From positions 558,001-622,000 of the forward strand of contig VWND01000017.1 of the NCBI GenBank assembly GCA_009599575.1: a DNA stretch of 64,000 nucleotides, written 5' to 3'. The notes beneath the pieces were generated by a model. It did not search any database, was not told the origin of the DNA, and saw only the letters and a program-made list of their open reading frames with translations. The first letter of the stretch is position 1; each line of letters begins with the position of its first letter. Source of the stretch: Blumeriella jaapii (lineage: Eukaryota > Ascomycota > Leotiomycetes > Helotiales > Drepanopezizaceae). The position numbers and the translations under genes were made by a program. Below, piece by piece: positions 1 through 10,345 of this stretch.

Positions 1-892
1 TGAAGAGGTTGTAAGTATTAAGCATCAAGTGCCTTCTCTATACCTCGTCTACGCCAAAGTAATATCGGTACTGTAGAAAGTAGAGAGGGGTTTGGGGTAA
101 AGACGGGAAATTTAGAAGGGACGGTGACTTGCTGGACAGCCAATTCCAGGCCGACGGAAACCTCGTGTGAATTCATCTAACGGATGCGCTGTCACTCAAG
201 GTTAGATTTATCAAACGAACAATAGTTATTGCCAGTCAATCTACCAAGTCTTCGAAGTCACGAAAAGTTTTACGATGATGCCAACAAGCTGCCTTCTTCT
301 CTTTGGCACCACTTCGCTTGTTTGTTTACGGTACGAGAGAAGTGGGCTCATCGGAACTTCTTAACCGGCAATTCTCTATATCTACTTGTAAAGTTGAACT
401 TGAAGTAAGCACAAGGAGAGTTATCCTGAGATTTGATGATTTCTACTCTTTGAAAAGAGATCCACGAGATTAAGAAGACTGTCCAATGATTATACCGCTC
501 TTAATGTTGATAGTTGGCATTCACGTTGGAATTTTGCGTACAAGGAGAGTCTTAAAGCAACGTAAGAAACCACCGACTTCAACCGAAATCAGTAACGATG
601 CCCACATTTCTAGTTCAAGGATCCAGGTCATTACTTACAGAGTATGGTGAATACAATGAATGCCCAGAGGCCAGATCATGTGAGTGCGGTACCATACTGT
701 ACTATCAACAGTGTCACGGGCTGTTATCGATAAGCTAGCCCGCCGCCTGCGGGTAAGCAAGATCAGCAGCATCCTTTAGAAACAACCCCTCCACATCCAA
801 AAAGCTTCCTCTCGGGCATCATCACATACCACATACCACATCCTCCATCCCCAATCACTCCATACCCCCGACTCTCGAGACCCTTCTTCAAC
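1..892. other. Intergenic, upstream of NEDD8 gene
   Basis: No open frame of useful length or recognisable domain is visible. The last 100 bases are C/T-rich and run into the NEDD8 start codon, as expected for a fungal 5' leader. Two copies of the recurrent TACTGTA motif lie at about 69 and 695. Confidence 0.6.
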
Positions 893-1419
893 ATGCAGAT
901 CAAAGTCCGCACCCTCACCGGCAAGGAGATCGAGCTCGACATCGAGGGCGACTACAAGGTATCTACCTACCCCTCCAACCTTCCGCCCCTCCCCTCCCCT
1001 CTTCTCCCCTCCCCTTCTTTTCCTTTTCTTTCACCCAACCTCCCTTCTGTGGCTTCCAACCCCAGACCAGCTAACGCGCAGACGCAGGTCTCACAAATCA
1101 AGGAGAAAGTCGAGGAGAAGGAGGGGATCCCCCCGGCCCAGCAGCGCTTGATCTTCGGCGGTAAACAGATGTACGTCTTCCTCCCTCTCCCCCCCGTTCT
1201 CCTTTATCTCCCCAGCCAAGGACCTAGGGACATACACACACACACACCTCCTTCGAAACAAGATCCACATGCTTGAAGTGGAAGTCGGCGTATTCGACAG
1301 AGGATGAAGGGCTGACGGAAGACCGCAGGGCGGACGAGAAGACCGCAACGGACTACGCGCTCGCCGGCGGCGCGACGCTGCATCTGGTTCTCGCTCTGCG
1401 TGGGGGCTTCGCGGCTTAA
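893..1419 (+). CDS. RUB1: NEDD8/Rub1 ubiquitin-like modifier
   Basis: This gene encodes the ubiquitin-like protein that is conjugated to cullins and activates cullin-RING ubiquitin ligases. Three exons, 893-958, 1088-1170 and 1329-1419, give 79 residues, the usual size. The N-terminus [18 protein letters not shown], the middle block [19 protein letters not shown] and the C-terminus [13 protein letters not shown] match NEDD8 rather than ubiquitin. Both introns start with GT and end in CAG, and joining them restores the canonical DEKTATDY block. The protein is a precursor: the tail FAA after the Gly-Gly must be cut off by a NEDD8 protease before conjugation. Elongin A, itself a substrate adaptor of a cullin ligase in yeast, lies about 1 kb downstream on the other strand. 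Identification is secure; only the start context is inferred. Confidence 0.96.
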
Positions 1420-2446
1420 ACCTGTCCCTGCTCCCTCGACTCTACCATTGCCATCGCATGTCGATCACGACTTTCTCGGCGCCTGCCGCGCATGGTCATG
1501 GTCTGGGAGGCTTGCGAACCCCCAAGCGCGAAATCTACGAGGAGGGAGTGGCATGAGGCGAGGCTGGGGGCATGGGAAGGGAATTCTCACACATACACAC
1601 GCAGCATACACAAAAAGACCGAAAACAAGTCGGGGTGGGGTGGCCACCATTTCGTCGAGCGGATAGCGAAGAGCGGGTTTTTCCTCAATGATACACACAC
1701 CTTTGTTTGCATGACTTTTTCCCTTTCCTTCTTTGCTTGTTTTTGGAGAGGAGAGGAGGGGATCTTTGGTGGCCACCATGCTGGCCATGATGGTCCACAG
1801 CGGACGCTTGTGGCCTTCTTCGAAGAGTGTCGCAGCGACATGCCATCCAGGCAGCGCAGGTGCGAGCGTGCGAGCGAGCGACAACATGGTGGCGTTTTGA
1901 ATAATGGATGCTTTGCTGTCGCGCAGCAAGGACTTTTCTGCCCACTACCTACTGTAGGTACCAAGGGAGAGGGGTTGAAGAGTCCGCGCCTGGTTCTGGA
2001 GGAGGGAGGCTTGGTAGATACCTACAAACATACCACAGGTAGGTACAGTACCTAGGTACCTACCTACACCTACCTACCTACCTACCTTACCCAAGCAAAC
2101 CTACTTACTACCTTCTTCGCCGTGCTGTCTGCGTTGCAAATCCCAGAGTCTGGTTTGAGGCACCTTATCGACCAAGTACGAAGGGAGGAGGGGTTCTCGG
2201 AAGTTCCATGCCCGGAGGGGTGGTGGTGGTGTGTGGGTAATTTCATTTCGTGTCGATGCCTTCACCACCCTATGCGACGACCTGCGACCTCAAGCGCGGG
2301 CTTCTATGTACAGTTCGCGTCTCCAAAAGATACCACTTGTGTATGCGCCCGCGGACTCCTCGCTGAAAGAAAACCCCCCCCCCCCGAAGGCTCCCGGATA
2401 CATGGAAAGAAGAAAACCCAAAAAGGGACACACCACATCACGCCAA
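1420..2446. other. Intergenic with TACC microsatellite
   Basis: The region lies between the 3' ends of the NEDD8 gene and elongin A (convergent). It has long frames on both strands, but none has a recognisable domain or a plausible splice pattern. A (TACC)n/TACCTAGG microsatellite occupies about 2040-2095, and a C13 tract lies near 2375. Confidence 0.5.
2040..2097. repeat. (TACC)n microsatellite
   Basis: Imperfect tetranucleotide repeat of TACC units around TACCTAGGTA palindromes. Similar TACC tracts recur at about 19955-19985, 25824-25850 and 25901-25935, always between genes. Confidence 0.8.
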
Positions 2447-3676
2447 TTACCCCACCCGGCGCTTCTTGGCCCCACGATTGAAGATGTCGACTTCTGCTTT
2501 GCGTCGCGCAGGCATCATGGGTTTGGGCTGGGGCGGCGCTGTGACTCCTGTCTTGGGCGGCGGAGAAGACGCATGACCTGTTGTTCGGTTGTCGGAAGGT
2601 CTTGCTTTTGGCCGAGAGGCAGATGCAGCCGGTGGCGAGGAGTGTTGTACTGGGCGAGAGCTCGAAGGTCGTGAAGAAGACGCCGGTCTGGCATGGATGT
2701 TGGAGCTCTCGTCGAACAGATCGTCTGCGTCCTCGTCCTCGTCCTCGTCGTCGAGAAAGTCGTCCTCGTCGGAAGATCCCACCATCGTAGGCTTCGTGCC
2801 AGCCCCAACACCAGTGCTACTGCTGTCGCTACCCTTAGCAGCCCTCAGCCTCCTCTCCCTCTCCTCCATCGACGGTCCCGAAAGTCCACCAGACGTGCCT
2901 GTACCGGTAGATGCACCATTTTTCTTCGACAGAATCTTGATAGCGGGTTGCGTCGCCGTTCTGTACTCTTTCACCATGCCCGCGGGCGCCCGCTGCACCT
3001 GCCCCAATGCCAGCCTGTGTGTCGGCTTCGCCAACTTCCCCATCTGACTGATCTCCTTGGCCTCCCTCCTTGCCCTTGTCAGCACGCTCTTCCCATCCGT
3101 CATCTTCGTCTTGCTCCCGCTCGTCCAGCTCAAAGCGCTCGCCGGCTCCTTCCGAAAGAGTGCCTTCCCCTTCAGCGGCACCCCGCCATTGTTAGCCATC
3201 ATACGCGGATCCCTGGGCATCTTCGGCAGCATCTTCAGGTCCACGATCTTGCTCACGTTCGAGTCCCGCGCCTTCTGCAGCCCCATCATGCTGTTGCGCA
3301 GAATCTCTTCGTCGCGCAGAATCTCCTCCTTCTGCTCCTTCTTGTACTTGCAATAGACCTCGTACCATTTCTTGGGGTTTCTGGGCCGGTAGTTCTTGCT
3401 CTGCCAGTTGGGGATGTCCCGCGCGATGAAGGCTTGCCAGAGTTCGGCGTCTTCGCCCAGGAGCTGCGGAGAGTTCTGCTCGATTTGGCGGAGCTGATCA
3501 GGGTTCTCGACTCGCTGTAAGACGGTCCGGATTTGCCAGTATTCGAAGGCTCCGACATCTACGAGGCCTGTGGAAGTTAGAGTGACATCGGTGGAGAGAG
3601 AGGGGGGAAGGGGCTTACTCCGAACATTCTTGACGCAGGCTTTTGTGCAGAGATCGATGAGGGATGGGACCGGCAT
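2447..3676 (-). CDS. ELA1: Elongin-A-like transcription elongation factor / ubiquitin ligase adaptor
   Basis: The protein resembles the A subunit of elongin (SIII), which binds elongin C. In animals it stimulates RNA polymerase II; in yeast Ela1 acts in a cullin ligase that removes stalled polymerase. Residues 1-20 (MPVPSLIDLCTKACVKN) and the following helices with ENPDQLRQIEQNSPQLL form the BC-box/F-box-like N-terminus, and NYRPRNPKKWYEVYCKYKKEQ is the typical basic block after it. The C-terminal half is low-complexity: Ser, Pro and acidic runs, ending in the basic tail AKKRRVG, which looks like a nuclear signal. A 51-base stretch at 3568-3618 begins GTAAGC and ends CACAG. Its length is a multiple of three and removing it joins KNVR to the conserved part, so it is probably an intron; the protein would then be 392 rather than 409 residues. 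Divergent neighbour: THO7. Confidence 0.85.
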   Translation of the reverse strand: MPVPSLIDLCTKACVKNVRSKPLPPSLSTDVTLTSTGLVDVGAFEYWQIRTVLQRVENPDQLRQIEQNSPQLLGEDAELWQAFIARDIPNWQSKNYRPRNPKKWYEVYCKYKKEQKEEILRDEEILRNSMMGLQKARDSNVSKIVDLKMLPKMPRDPRMMANNGGVPLKGKALFRKEPASALSWTSGSKTKMTDGKSVLTRARREAKEISQMGKLAKPTHRLALGQVQRAPAGMVKEYRTATQPAIKILSKKNGASTGTGTSGGLSGPSMEERERRLRAAKGSDSSSTGVGAGTKPTMVGSSDEDDFLDDEDEDEDADDLFDESSNIHARPASSSRPSSSRPVQHSSPPAASASRPKARPSDNRTTGHASSPPPKTGVTAPPQPKPMMPARRKAEVDIFNRGAKKRRVG

Positions 3677-4074
3677 GTTGGACGTGTGTGGGTGATGTAG
3701 GCGTTCAGAAGCAGTTTCTCCAGCTGTTGCAAAGCCGCCGTTGCATGCAGGCTTATCTGTCGTCTTGTAGTATTGACTCGTACGGTGGTGGGACGACGGG
3801 AACGTTTTTTTTTTTCGCAGTTTTTTAATTGTGATGCGTGAGGTCAGAGTATTGTGGACTTAAATTTGGTGGAAATGTAGTCATTGTGACAAAGGAACGA
3901 GGCTCGGTGAAGTCCAGCCGGAGCTTGAGCTGCACGTGCGGATCTAGCCAAGCTGGGGGAAACTAGCGGCCGCATTGCCAAATTTAGATTGCCTGCACTG
4001 CTCGATGCAACTCAAGTAAATACACACTTAACTTCTTTCTCATCCTCTCGCAGCTCGCTCCACCCCAGTGTCGA
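3677..4074. promoter_or_regulatory. Shared divergent promoter region (ELA1 / THO7)
   Basis: About 400 bases separate the start codons of two oppositely oriented genes that both act on transcription by RNA polymerase II. A T-rich tract lies at about 3807-3826. I see no specific factor site that I can name with confidence. Confidence 0.5.
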
Positions 4075-5154
4075 ATGCCCAGCGCAATGGCTTCCTTCCA
4101 GATCCTCGAATCGCGCGAGGAAGACGAGCTCCACAAGTCGCGTCTCCTAAACGTCGAAGAAAAGCCCTTCAAGCGTATCACAAAACGTCTCCTCACGCCC
4201 GGCTCTCTTCTCATCACACCCGACAAGCTGCTCACTCCTCCGCCCGAAGGCTCAGAAGACACTACGCAAGAGTCCCTGCCTCAGAAAGAACCTGATGAGC
4301 GCCGTCAGTTCCGCGAAGATGTTGAGTTTGACTTCGCCGCGTTTAACTACAGCATCTCGCGCGTTCAATTCCTGCTCAACAGCAACGAGCGCGAACGCGA
4401 GAGATACAAAGCCGACAAGCAGCGGATCTTGGACACGGCGCAGGCGGTTAGAGACAGTACTGTGCAATTACGTGTACAGCTTGAGGAGGCGAGGGCGAGA
4501 CTGGAGCAGCGCAAGAAGTTCGATAAGCAGGCGGAGAAAATCACAAACAACATGCTCCTGAAGCCGCGGGATGTGCAGGCTGAAAATCTAGCGAAGCTAG
4601 AGGCGGGCTGCGAAGAGGAGAGACGGGAGAGCGAGCAGCACGCCGTCACTTGGAGAGAGCGACGCGCGCAGTTTGAGAAGATTGTTAAGGAGGGGAAAGC
4701 GCTGCGGGCGTTGATCAGGGATGAGGCTGATGAGATTGAGCGCAATGATGGACTGAAGGATATGGAGGAGGAAGACGGCATGTCGAGGGGTGGTGCTACG
4801 CCGAAGCACAGTGGCAACGCGACACCCAAGGCCGATGGGTCGGGCATGGTCAACGAATCGGGGCTGAAGCCGAGACCGCTTGCCGTGGAGAGTTTGTCGA
4901 AGCCGGGGAGTAGAAGCACTAGTCGGACTCCTTCGCCTGCTGGCTCTGAACGGAGGAGAGAGGCTGGTGAAATTGAGGACGCGAGAATGACAGATGAAGA
5001 GTTGAGGGCGGATACTGGTGATGATACACATATGGTAGAGGCTGTCGAATCGCAAACCGAGACCGAGACACCGCAAGTCACTGGCGAGGAACCAGCTGGG
5101 GATCAAGAAGTAGAGGAAGGAGAGGAATCTGAGGACAAGATGGATACCACCTAG
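4075..5154 (+). CDS. THO complex subunit 7 (Tho7/Mft1 family)
   Basis: Predicted subunit of the nuclear THO/TREX complex, which couples transcription with mRNP assembly and export. The single exon encodes 359 residues. Residues about 75-220 show the Tho7/Mft1 pattern: FREDVEFDFAAFNYSISRVQ, then a long charged coiled coil (NERERERYKADKQRI to LIRDEADEIERN). The last third is acidic and Ser/Thr/Pro-rich, a common disordered tail. A second in-frame ATG (4087, MASFQILE) is an equally plausible start. No intron is needed. The gene is divergent from elongin A and convergent with tubulin cofactor A; the two 3' ends are only about 185 bases apart. Confidence 0.88.
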   Translation: MPSAMASFQILESREEDELHKSRLLNVEEKPFKRITKRLLTPGSLLITPDKLLTPPPEGSEDTTQESLPQKEPDERRQFREDVEFDFAAFNYSISRVQFLLNSNERERERYKADKQRILDTAQAVRDSTVQLRVQLEEARARLEQRKKFDKQAEKITNNMLLKPRDVQAENLAKLEAGCEEERRESEQHAVTWRERRAQFEKIVKEGKALRALIRDEADEIERNDGLKDMEEEDGMSRGGATPKHSGNATPKADGSGMVNESGLKPRPLAVESLSKPGSRSTSRTPSPAGSERRREAGEIEDARMTDEELRADTGDDTHMVEAVESQTETETPQVTGEEPAGDQEVEEGEESEDKMDTT

Positions 5155-5338
5155 TTGGATTGTGGCTACCCACTGGTTCCGCAACCTTGGTACCAAAAGA
5201 CCTTACAACATGCCCTCTACCTGTCTGTGTACCTGAACTCCATTGTGCAGTATCAATTCATCAAGGCACCATGCTTCCCCATAACCGTGGTATCATGTCG
5301 CTCATCATCGCCCGATCATTTTGATGTCCAGTATCCCA

Positions 5339-5898
5339 TTACTTTTGTGCAGCATCCTTCGCGCTCTTGATGACCTCCTTCGCCTTGGTCACTTCCTCCT
5401 CAGCTGCTCCGCTCGTGTTCGCGCTTTCGACTTGGTCCTCCAGCTTTTTCAGGGCTTCGCTAATGCGTTCACGGAGGGGCGGGAAGACAGCTTTAGTCTC
5501 CTCGATTGCGGCGCGCTGGAGACATTGTCAGCTTGAAGGCCAGACCAGTCTTTTCTCTCGGATGTAAGAATTTCACCCAAAGTCCCACTGCTGAGTCCTT
5601 GGGCAAACAACATCTGTACCCGTGAGAGCAGGGTGAGATTCTCCAGAACTAGGACATTCCCAACAGAGACCCCCCCAGACGACGGGTTTCAAGCTGTTCC
5701 ACTTGACGTGAAGGAGAAAGATAGACGCCGTACCTCCTGCTTCAGCTTGTACTCCGCGTTCTCGTCCTCGTCCTTCGTCGACAGGATCTTCTCCAGCCGC
5801 GTCTCCTGTCCCTTCAGCTCCTTCTCGTAAGAAGCCTCCTCCTTGACCAGGCGTTGAAGAGCAGAGGTTGCTATTGCGAGTTGGGAAGGCGGTGCCAT
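5339..5898 (-). CDS. Tubulin-specific chaperone A (cofactor A, Rbl2 family)
   Basis: Small helical chaperone that captures folded beta-tubulin before heterodimer assembly. Two exons, 5734-5898 and 5339-5515, are separated by a 218-base intron (GTACGG donor, CCAG acceptor) and give 113 residues, close to the 106-108 of yeast Rbl2 and human TBCA. Diagnostic features are the start APPSQLAIATSALQRLVKEE, the KDEDENAEYKLKQE helix and the exon 2 start RAAIEETKAVFPPLRERI, followed by a Glu/Lys-rich helix. The exon joint is in phase 0 and restores the family pattern. The intron is longer than the others in this window, so its borders are slightly less certain. Confidence 0.9.
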
Positions 5899-6772
5899 TG
5901 CTGTTGGTGTTTTTCTTTTCTTCTGCTACTGGCAATCAGTTGTCTGGGAGTGAAGAAGGAAGATGTGGGGTGTTCGATCTGCGGAGGGTTTGTTTATGCG
6001 AGACTTACGGAAAGTAGTGCAGGGGTGCAAGTCATAAAAGCGGGATTGTACATGCTGTAGCTAGCGCCGAATAAAGGATCTGAAGGCATTGACATCACAG
6101 CTTTGAGACAGCTTTTCTGATGTAAACAAAATCGCTAGTTCAACTTCCCTCACAACTCGCAATATCCCTGCCAGATCCATACCTCCTCTTTACACAGTAC
6201 ACAAGCCGTTCGAATGCCACTATAATCTGCTGGTCCGTCGACACATCAGAGATACCAGCCGGGTTTGCGATTCCTTCGACACTTTCTTCACACACATACC
6301 TCACTCAGTCCGTTATACATAACATAGGAACATTCTTACGAACCAAACTCTCTGTAGTGCTCCAGCCCGGTTGTCCAATTGACAGAAATACCCCTTTTAA
6401 ATCTCGGTATGGCCATCTTTCTATTGTACAATACAGTACAGTCAGTACCTGCCAGAAGGTCATGGCACCCCCCCCCCCTAGGCAGTAGCGCTTCACACCT
6501 GAGTGTTTCGGGTTTCCCATAAATTAGGATGTAGCGGCGTCCAGAACCGCATTTAGCTTGATCCCCGACTAAAAACTGCCTTGAAACGGTTCAGTGCTGT
6601 ATACAAAACCAGCAATATAAGATCAAACGACAGACATCGTTGATAAGAAGTGGTTGGCGCCGAACACAAGTAAGCTCGAATACAACTCTCATTGCTTTTC
6701 GAAGTATACCCATCGCATTTGCTGAACATTCTCACTCGATCAATCAAATCCTTTTCAAATCTTCTCAACGAC
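5899..6772. other. Intergenic, nothing recognisable
   Basis: Short frames on both strands carry no domain. A C10 tract lies near 6469-6478, and a TACAGTA motif at about 6432. The last 100 bases are probably the promoter and leader of the small secreted protein. Confidence 0.5.
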
Positions 6773-7081
6773 ATGCAACTCTACCTGTTCTTTTTGATTT
6801 CGGTCGGCCTTGCTTTCAATGCCGACGACACCCCTGAGCCTCAGCCCGATCCACACTGCATTATCGAATACAGCGACACAGCGTTCAGCGACGTTGCATA
6901 TTCCAAATGTGCATATAGTAACAACGTGCTAACTTGCGACTCCGATCAAACGATCTGCGAACGCAAAGCTTCGGGAACAGAACAGAAGTCCAACGATCAT
7001 CTCGATCAATTGAACAAGGACGAGTGTGCTAAGTTAGTCATGGACGAAACATGCCTTCAAACGGTTCAATGTTGCTCCTAA
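6773..7081 (+). CDS. Small secreted cysteine-rich protein (effector-like)
   Basis: No family was recognised. The single exon encodes 102 residues. Residues 1-16 form a clear signal peptide (MQLYLFFLISVGLAFNA), so the mature chain would be about 85 residues. It has eight cysteines, at 29, 46, 55, 62, 85, 94, 100 and 101, an even number compatible with four disulfides, and it ends in the doublet CCS. It lacks membrane segments and is acidic. The start at 6773 was chosen because an upstream in-frame extension (to about 6692) would bury the signal peptide. Size, secretion and Cys content fit the loose class of fungal small secreted proteins (effectors, antimicrobial or surface proteins); any specific function is unknown. 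The gene sits alone in a wide spacer. Confidence 0.65.
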   Translation: MQLYLFFLISVGLAFNADDTPEPQPDPHCIIEYSDTAFSDVAYSKCAYSNNVLTCDSDQTICERKASGTEQKSNDHLDQLNKDECAKLVMDETCLQTVQCCS

Positions 7082-7450
7082 GGCTGCAATTTACGATTGA
7101 GCGGCAAAAGAGGAAAGGTTGATATAAAAAGGGAAGGGGAGAAAGTTGCGCTGGAAACTGGCGACGCTAAGCGGTCTGGGGAAAATCAACGAAAGCATCT
7201 GTCAACGTTAGGCAAATGCAAGATATTTCATCGTCCAAGAGCCCTGGGTGTCATGAATCAGCCTGAGTCGATGATTTGGTCAAGGTATGCTGGCTGTGAG
7301 ACATGTGCTGTAAGAAGGTAACCGCGAAGACTACCTAGATGACTATTCCAGCCGCCACAAAGCTAAAAGCGACCTTGGTACATACTACCAGCAAGCCGAT
7401 TGCGAGCAACGAGCATTTTGGAAAGACAAAGGGTATCATGATTAGCTGGT
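7082..7450. other. Intergenic, convergent 3' ends
   Basis: Spacer of about 370 bases between the secreted-protein gene and the 3' end of the psuG-PfkB gene. Short frames only; nothing supported. Confidence 0.5.
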
Positions 7451-10124
7451 CTATTTACACTCCGTATTAGATTCCACAAATCGAGAACCCCAACGCCCAG
7501 CGAGGGCCAAGGTGTCCAGTTCCTCGCTCAGTTCTCTGACCTGCGGACTAACAGACTCCTTGCTCCTCAGCGTCATCGAGGCGCCCATCTGTGCGATATT
7601 GACGAGCAGATCATCGACCACCAACCCCCTAGCCAGACCGGCGAGCAGCACACCCAAGAACGTATCGCCGGCGCCGTTCACGCTGACGACATCCTCCACG
7701 ACCTGGAAGGCGGGATACAAGCGCATGTACACCCCACCCACGAAATCAGTGCCGTTCGAGCACCGCGACACGATGTAGGGCGCTTCTGCCAAGTCACGGA
7801 ATCGGAAATCATCTGGGCGAAGCAGCATGGTCACCAACACGCCTTCCGCGCCGAGCTTGGTGAGAATGGTAGGAATGAACGGCAGCAGCTGGACAGCCTG
7901 CTGTGGAATGCCTTCGTCGGTTATCTTTTGGTTGGTGATGGTAACGAAGCAGTCCCGAGCCCCGGAGCTGGGGATACCCATCGCATCAATCGTCTTCCAC
8001 CAGGCTTCGGACTCGAAATACTCGTGCTTCTTCGCCGCTGCGTGCATGGCAGCTAATTCGTGCTTGTTCGGCGTCGCAAGGTCGAGTCTGTTATAGGGGA
8101 AGGGCTTGAGCTTATGCTCACCGGAGGAATCCGCAGGAGCGTCAGGCTCAAACAAACGCGTAGACTTGGCGACAGATACAGGCTCGAAGGCTACGTGCAC
8201 ATCTGAAGCCTGATAGTGCGAGATTATACTTCTGATGTCACTGCCTCGCCAGTTGGCGTCAACCACGACCCATCGTGGACCTTTGGGTGATAGTTGCGTG
8301 ATGAGAGACTTGGGAGATTCAGTAGCGAAAATACTCATGTCTGCCATGGCAACGGCAAGGTCTTTCTTTGCATCATTTACGGCGACGTATTGCGCGGTTC
8401 GACCTTGTCCCGCAGGTAGCGTGACGATGCCAGAAGTGTCGAGCCCCTCTTCTTTTAAGGCTGCCAGGACTGTCTTGCCGGCCCTGTTTGAGGTCAGCGT
8501 TGACTTCGGTAGCTCAACGGAGGCACAGATGAGACCTACAGATCGTCGCCAACAAAGCTGCGCAGTTTGACTGATGGCGAGCCACTGGCCAGATGGGCAG
8601 CAAGAGCTACATTGTGGCCAACACCACCAATAGATGGGACAATGGTCGCGATGTTTGAGGTCTGCATTTGGGGCGATTCCGTAAAAATCCCACCGACTGT
8701 CAAGTCCCCGTCTTTTTGGAGAGGGGCGTAATCGCAGGAAAGATCTACGGCCACTGAGCCGAAGACATGGATTTCGGGACCTTTCTTTGCAGCTTCTACT
8801 TCGGTTTCTGTAATGATTTGGCTCAAAAGCTTGTCTTGCGAATGTTTAGTTTGTTTAGGAGACGCCAAGTCCCCCGCATTCGCTTCTCCGATGGCAGCGG
8901 AAGGCGGCTTGGCCGTCTGAGCCGGTAGTCTCTGGGATAGAGCTGCTTTCGGCTCGGCTGAAAGTCTGATTCTGCTTTCCTGCTCATGTGTTTGTTCACT
9001 GCTGTCTGTCAGATCATAGAGCAAAAAAGGCTCAGGTAGCAGGGTTATCACATTGCTTCCGTGTCCTCTCGAGTTCTGAAAGAGGCGAGATGAACAGAAA
9101 CCTGTGCAGCCATAGCCACATTTGACTCGATTAAAGCCCTGTTGGCGGGCAGGCTATTGCCTTTGGTAAGGTCCTTGATTCGTGACAGGATGAAGGGCGT
9201 GTTTGCGTGACCGTGAATGCCTTGTTCTGCGGCTTCCTTCACAGCCTTTTCAATTGCAGCATCGATTTCTTCCTTTGGGAGAGAGAACTTTTCTGGAATA
9301 GGATTTGCCAACAAGATGCCGGACCGCGCGTAACGGGCAATCCCCAGAGCTTCCTTCGAGTCTGCGATGATCAGCTTGGAATCGCCAGCCCCTCCCTGTT
9401 GAACCTACAAATCACTGCTGCAGCTTCTCGCGCGTCTGAAACCACTGCGTGGCTTTTGATGCCGCTCTCCCGGGTGTAAAATGCAGGGAAATCAATTTCG
9501 TTTCCCGACCTGCCATCTCTGAAAGTACACACCGTGACACCCTGAGTTTCGAGGTATTCCAAGGTTCGTGGAATGTCCAGGAAGCTCTTGCAGCCACTGC
9601 TAATAACTGCAATGGGTGTTCTACCAAGCTCAGTCAGGTCAGCGGAAATGTCCATACTGTCTTCGCCTCCACGGTGCACTCCACCGAGGCCACCAGTCCC
9701 GAAAACCATGATTCCGGCTCTGTGGGCAAGCATCATGGTGCCAGAGACCGTAGTACCGCCATTCATCTTTTTACCAGCCAGACCCTGGAAATAGTCAGAT
9801 GTCTAATCAGAAACTCAAGGGTAACGAAGCTTACCATTCCCAGGATGAATGGAAGATCTCTTCTAGACACCTTCATCGTCTCCGGCTTGCCAGCACAGGA
9901 AGCAAGCTCATAGATCTCCTGAGCAGTGAGTCCAATCTTCGCCACCCCATTCAAAATCCCAATGGTCGCCGGGATCGCTCCATTCTTGCGAACAATCTTT
10001 TCCAAGTCCAGTGCGAGCGCCAAGTTTTCTGGGTACGGAAACCCGTGCGTGTAAATGGTTGTTTCCAAAGCCACTATAGGTTTGCGTTTCTAACAGCGAG
10101 CAACACCTCATCAGAGATTTGAAT
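7451..10124 (-). CDS. Fused pseudouridine-5'-phosphate glycosidase / PfkB-type kinase, 5' end frameshifted
   Basis: A two-domain enzyme for pseudouridine breakdown. The N-terminal half resembles PsuG, which splits pseudouridine-5'-phosphate into uracil and ribose-5-phosphate. The C-terminal half is a PfkB sugar kinase, expected to phosphorylate pseudouridine. Exons by splice signals and domain continuity: 9835 to about 10124, 9409-9784, 9052-9361, 8540-9001 and 7451-8483; introns are 47-56 bases. PsuG motifs: VALETTIYTHGFPYPEN (catalytic Glu), KVSRRDLPF (Lys), NGGTTVSGTM, GGLGGVHRGGED and ANPIPEKFSLP. Kinase motifs: FGSVAVDLSCDYAP, PSIGGVGHNVALAAHLA and the C-terminal NGAGDTFLG with the catalytic Asp. 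At 10081-10083 the reading frame breaks: QISDEVLLAVRNA reads in one frame and KPIVALETT in the next, exactly where the family is continuous, so one A is missing from an AAA run. The true start codon is unresolved; an ATG-led frame at 10585 with RRTSSAAFS may be the organelle-targeting N-terminus. Confidence 0.88.
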
Positions 10125-10139
10125 CACAGAACGGTTCGA

Positions 10140-10345
10140 GCAGTCCCATGTCTTTTTCGTGGGCTCCGTCTCGATAGTGGCCTTTCCTGGGCGGGGAATC
10201 TGCTTCACGGGCGCGAATCTAGGAGAGACTTCCAACACGGCATTGTTAGAAGGGCAGTACCTGAAAGCTTTTTTTTTTCGGGGGCTCGCTCGATTCTGGC
10301 CTTCCCTAGGCTGCTGGGAATCCGTTTCGCGGATTTGAGCCGGTG
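10140..10345 (-). repeat. Diverged tandem duplication at 5' end of psuG-PfkB gene
   Basis: Two similar segments of about 60 bases lie roughly 120 bases apart (about 10150-10212 and 10268-10335). On the minus strand both can be read as related peptides: KRIPSSLGKARIERAPEKKK (upstream copy) and KQIPRPGKATIETEPTKKT (downstream copy). The stretch between them holds a possible intron, with a GTACTG donor, a TTCTAAC branch and a CCTAG acceptor. The frames of the two copies differ by one base, and a run of ten A lies between them. Confidence 0.55.

Noticed and set aside
1420..2055. Frames downstream of NEDD8 on both strands
   Set aside because: No conserved block; probably 3' UTR and spacer.
2693..3520. 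Long plus-strand frame opposite elongin A
   Set aside because: Antisense shadow of a conserved gene with skewed codons; the minus strand carries the family motifs.
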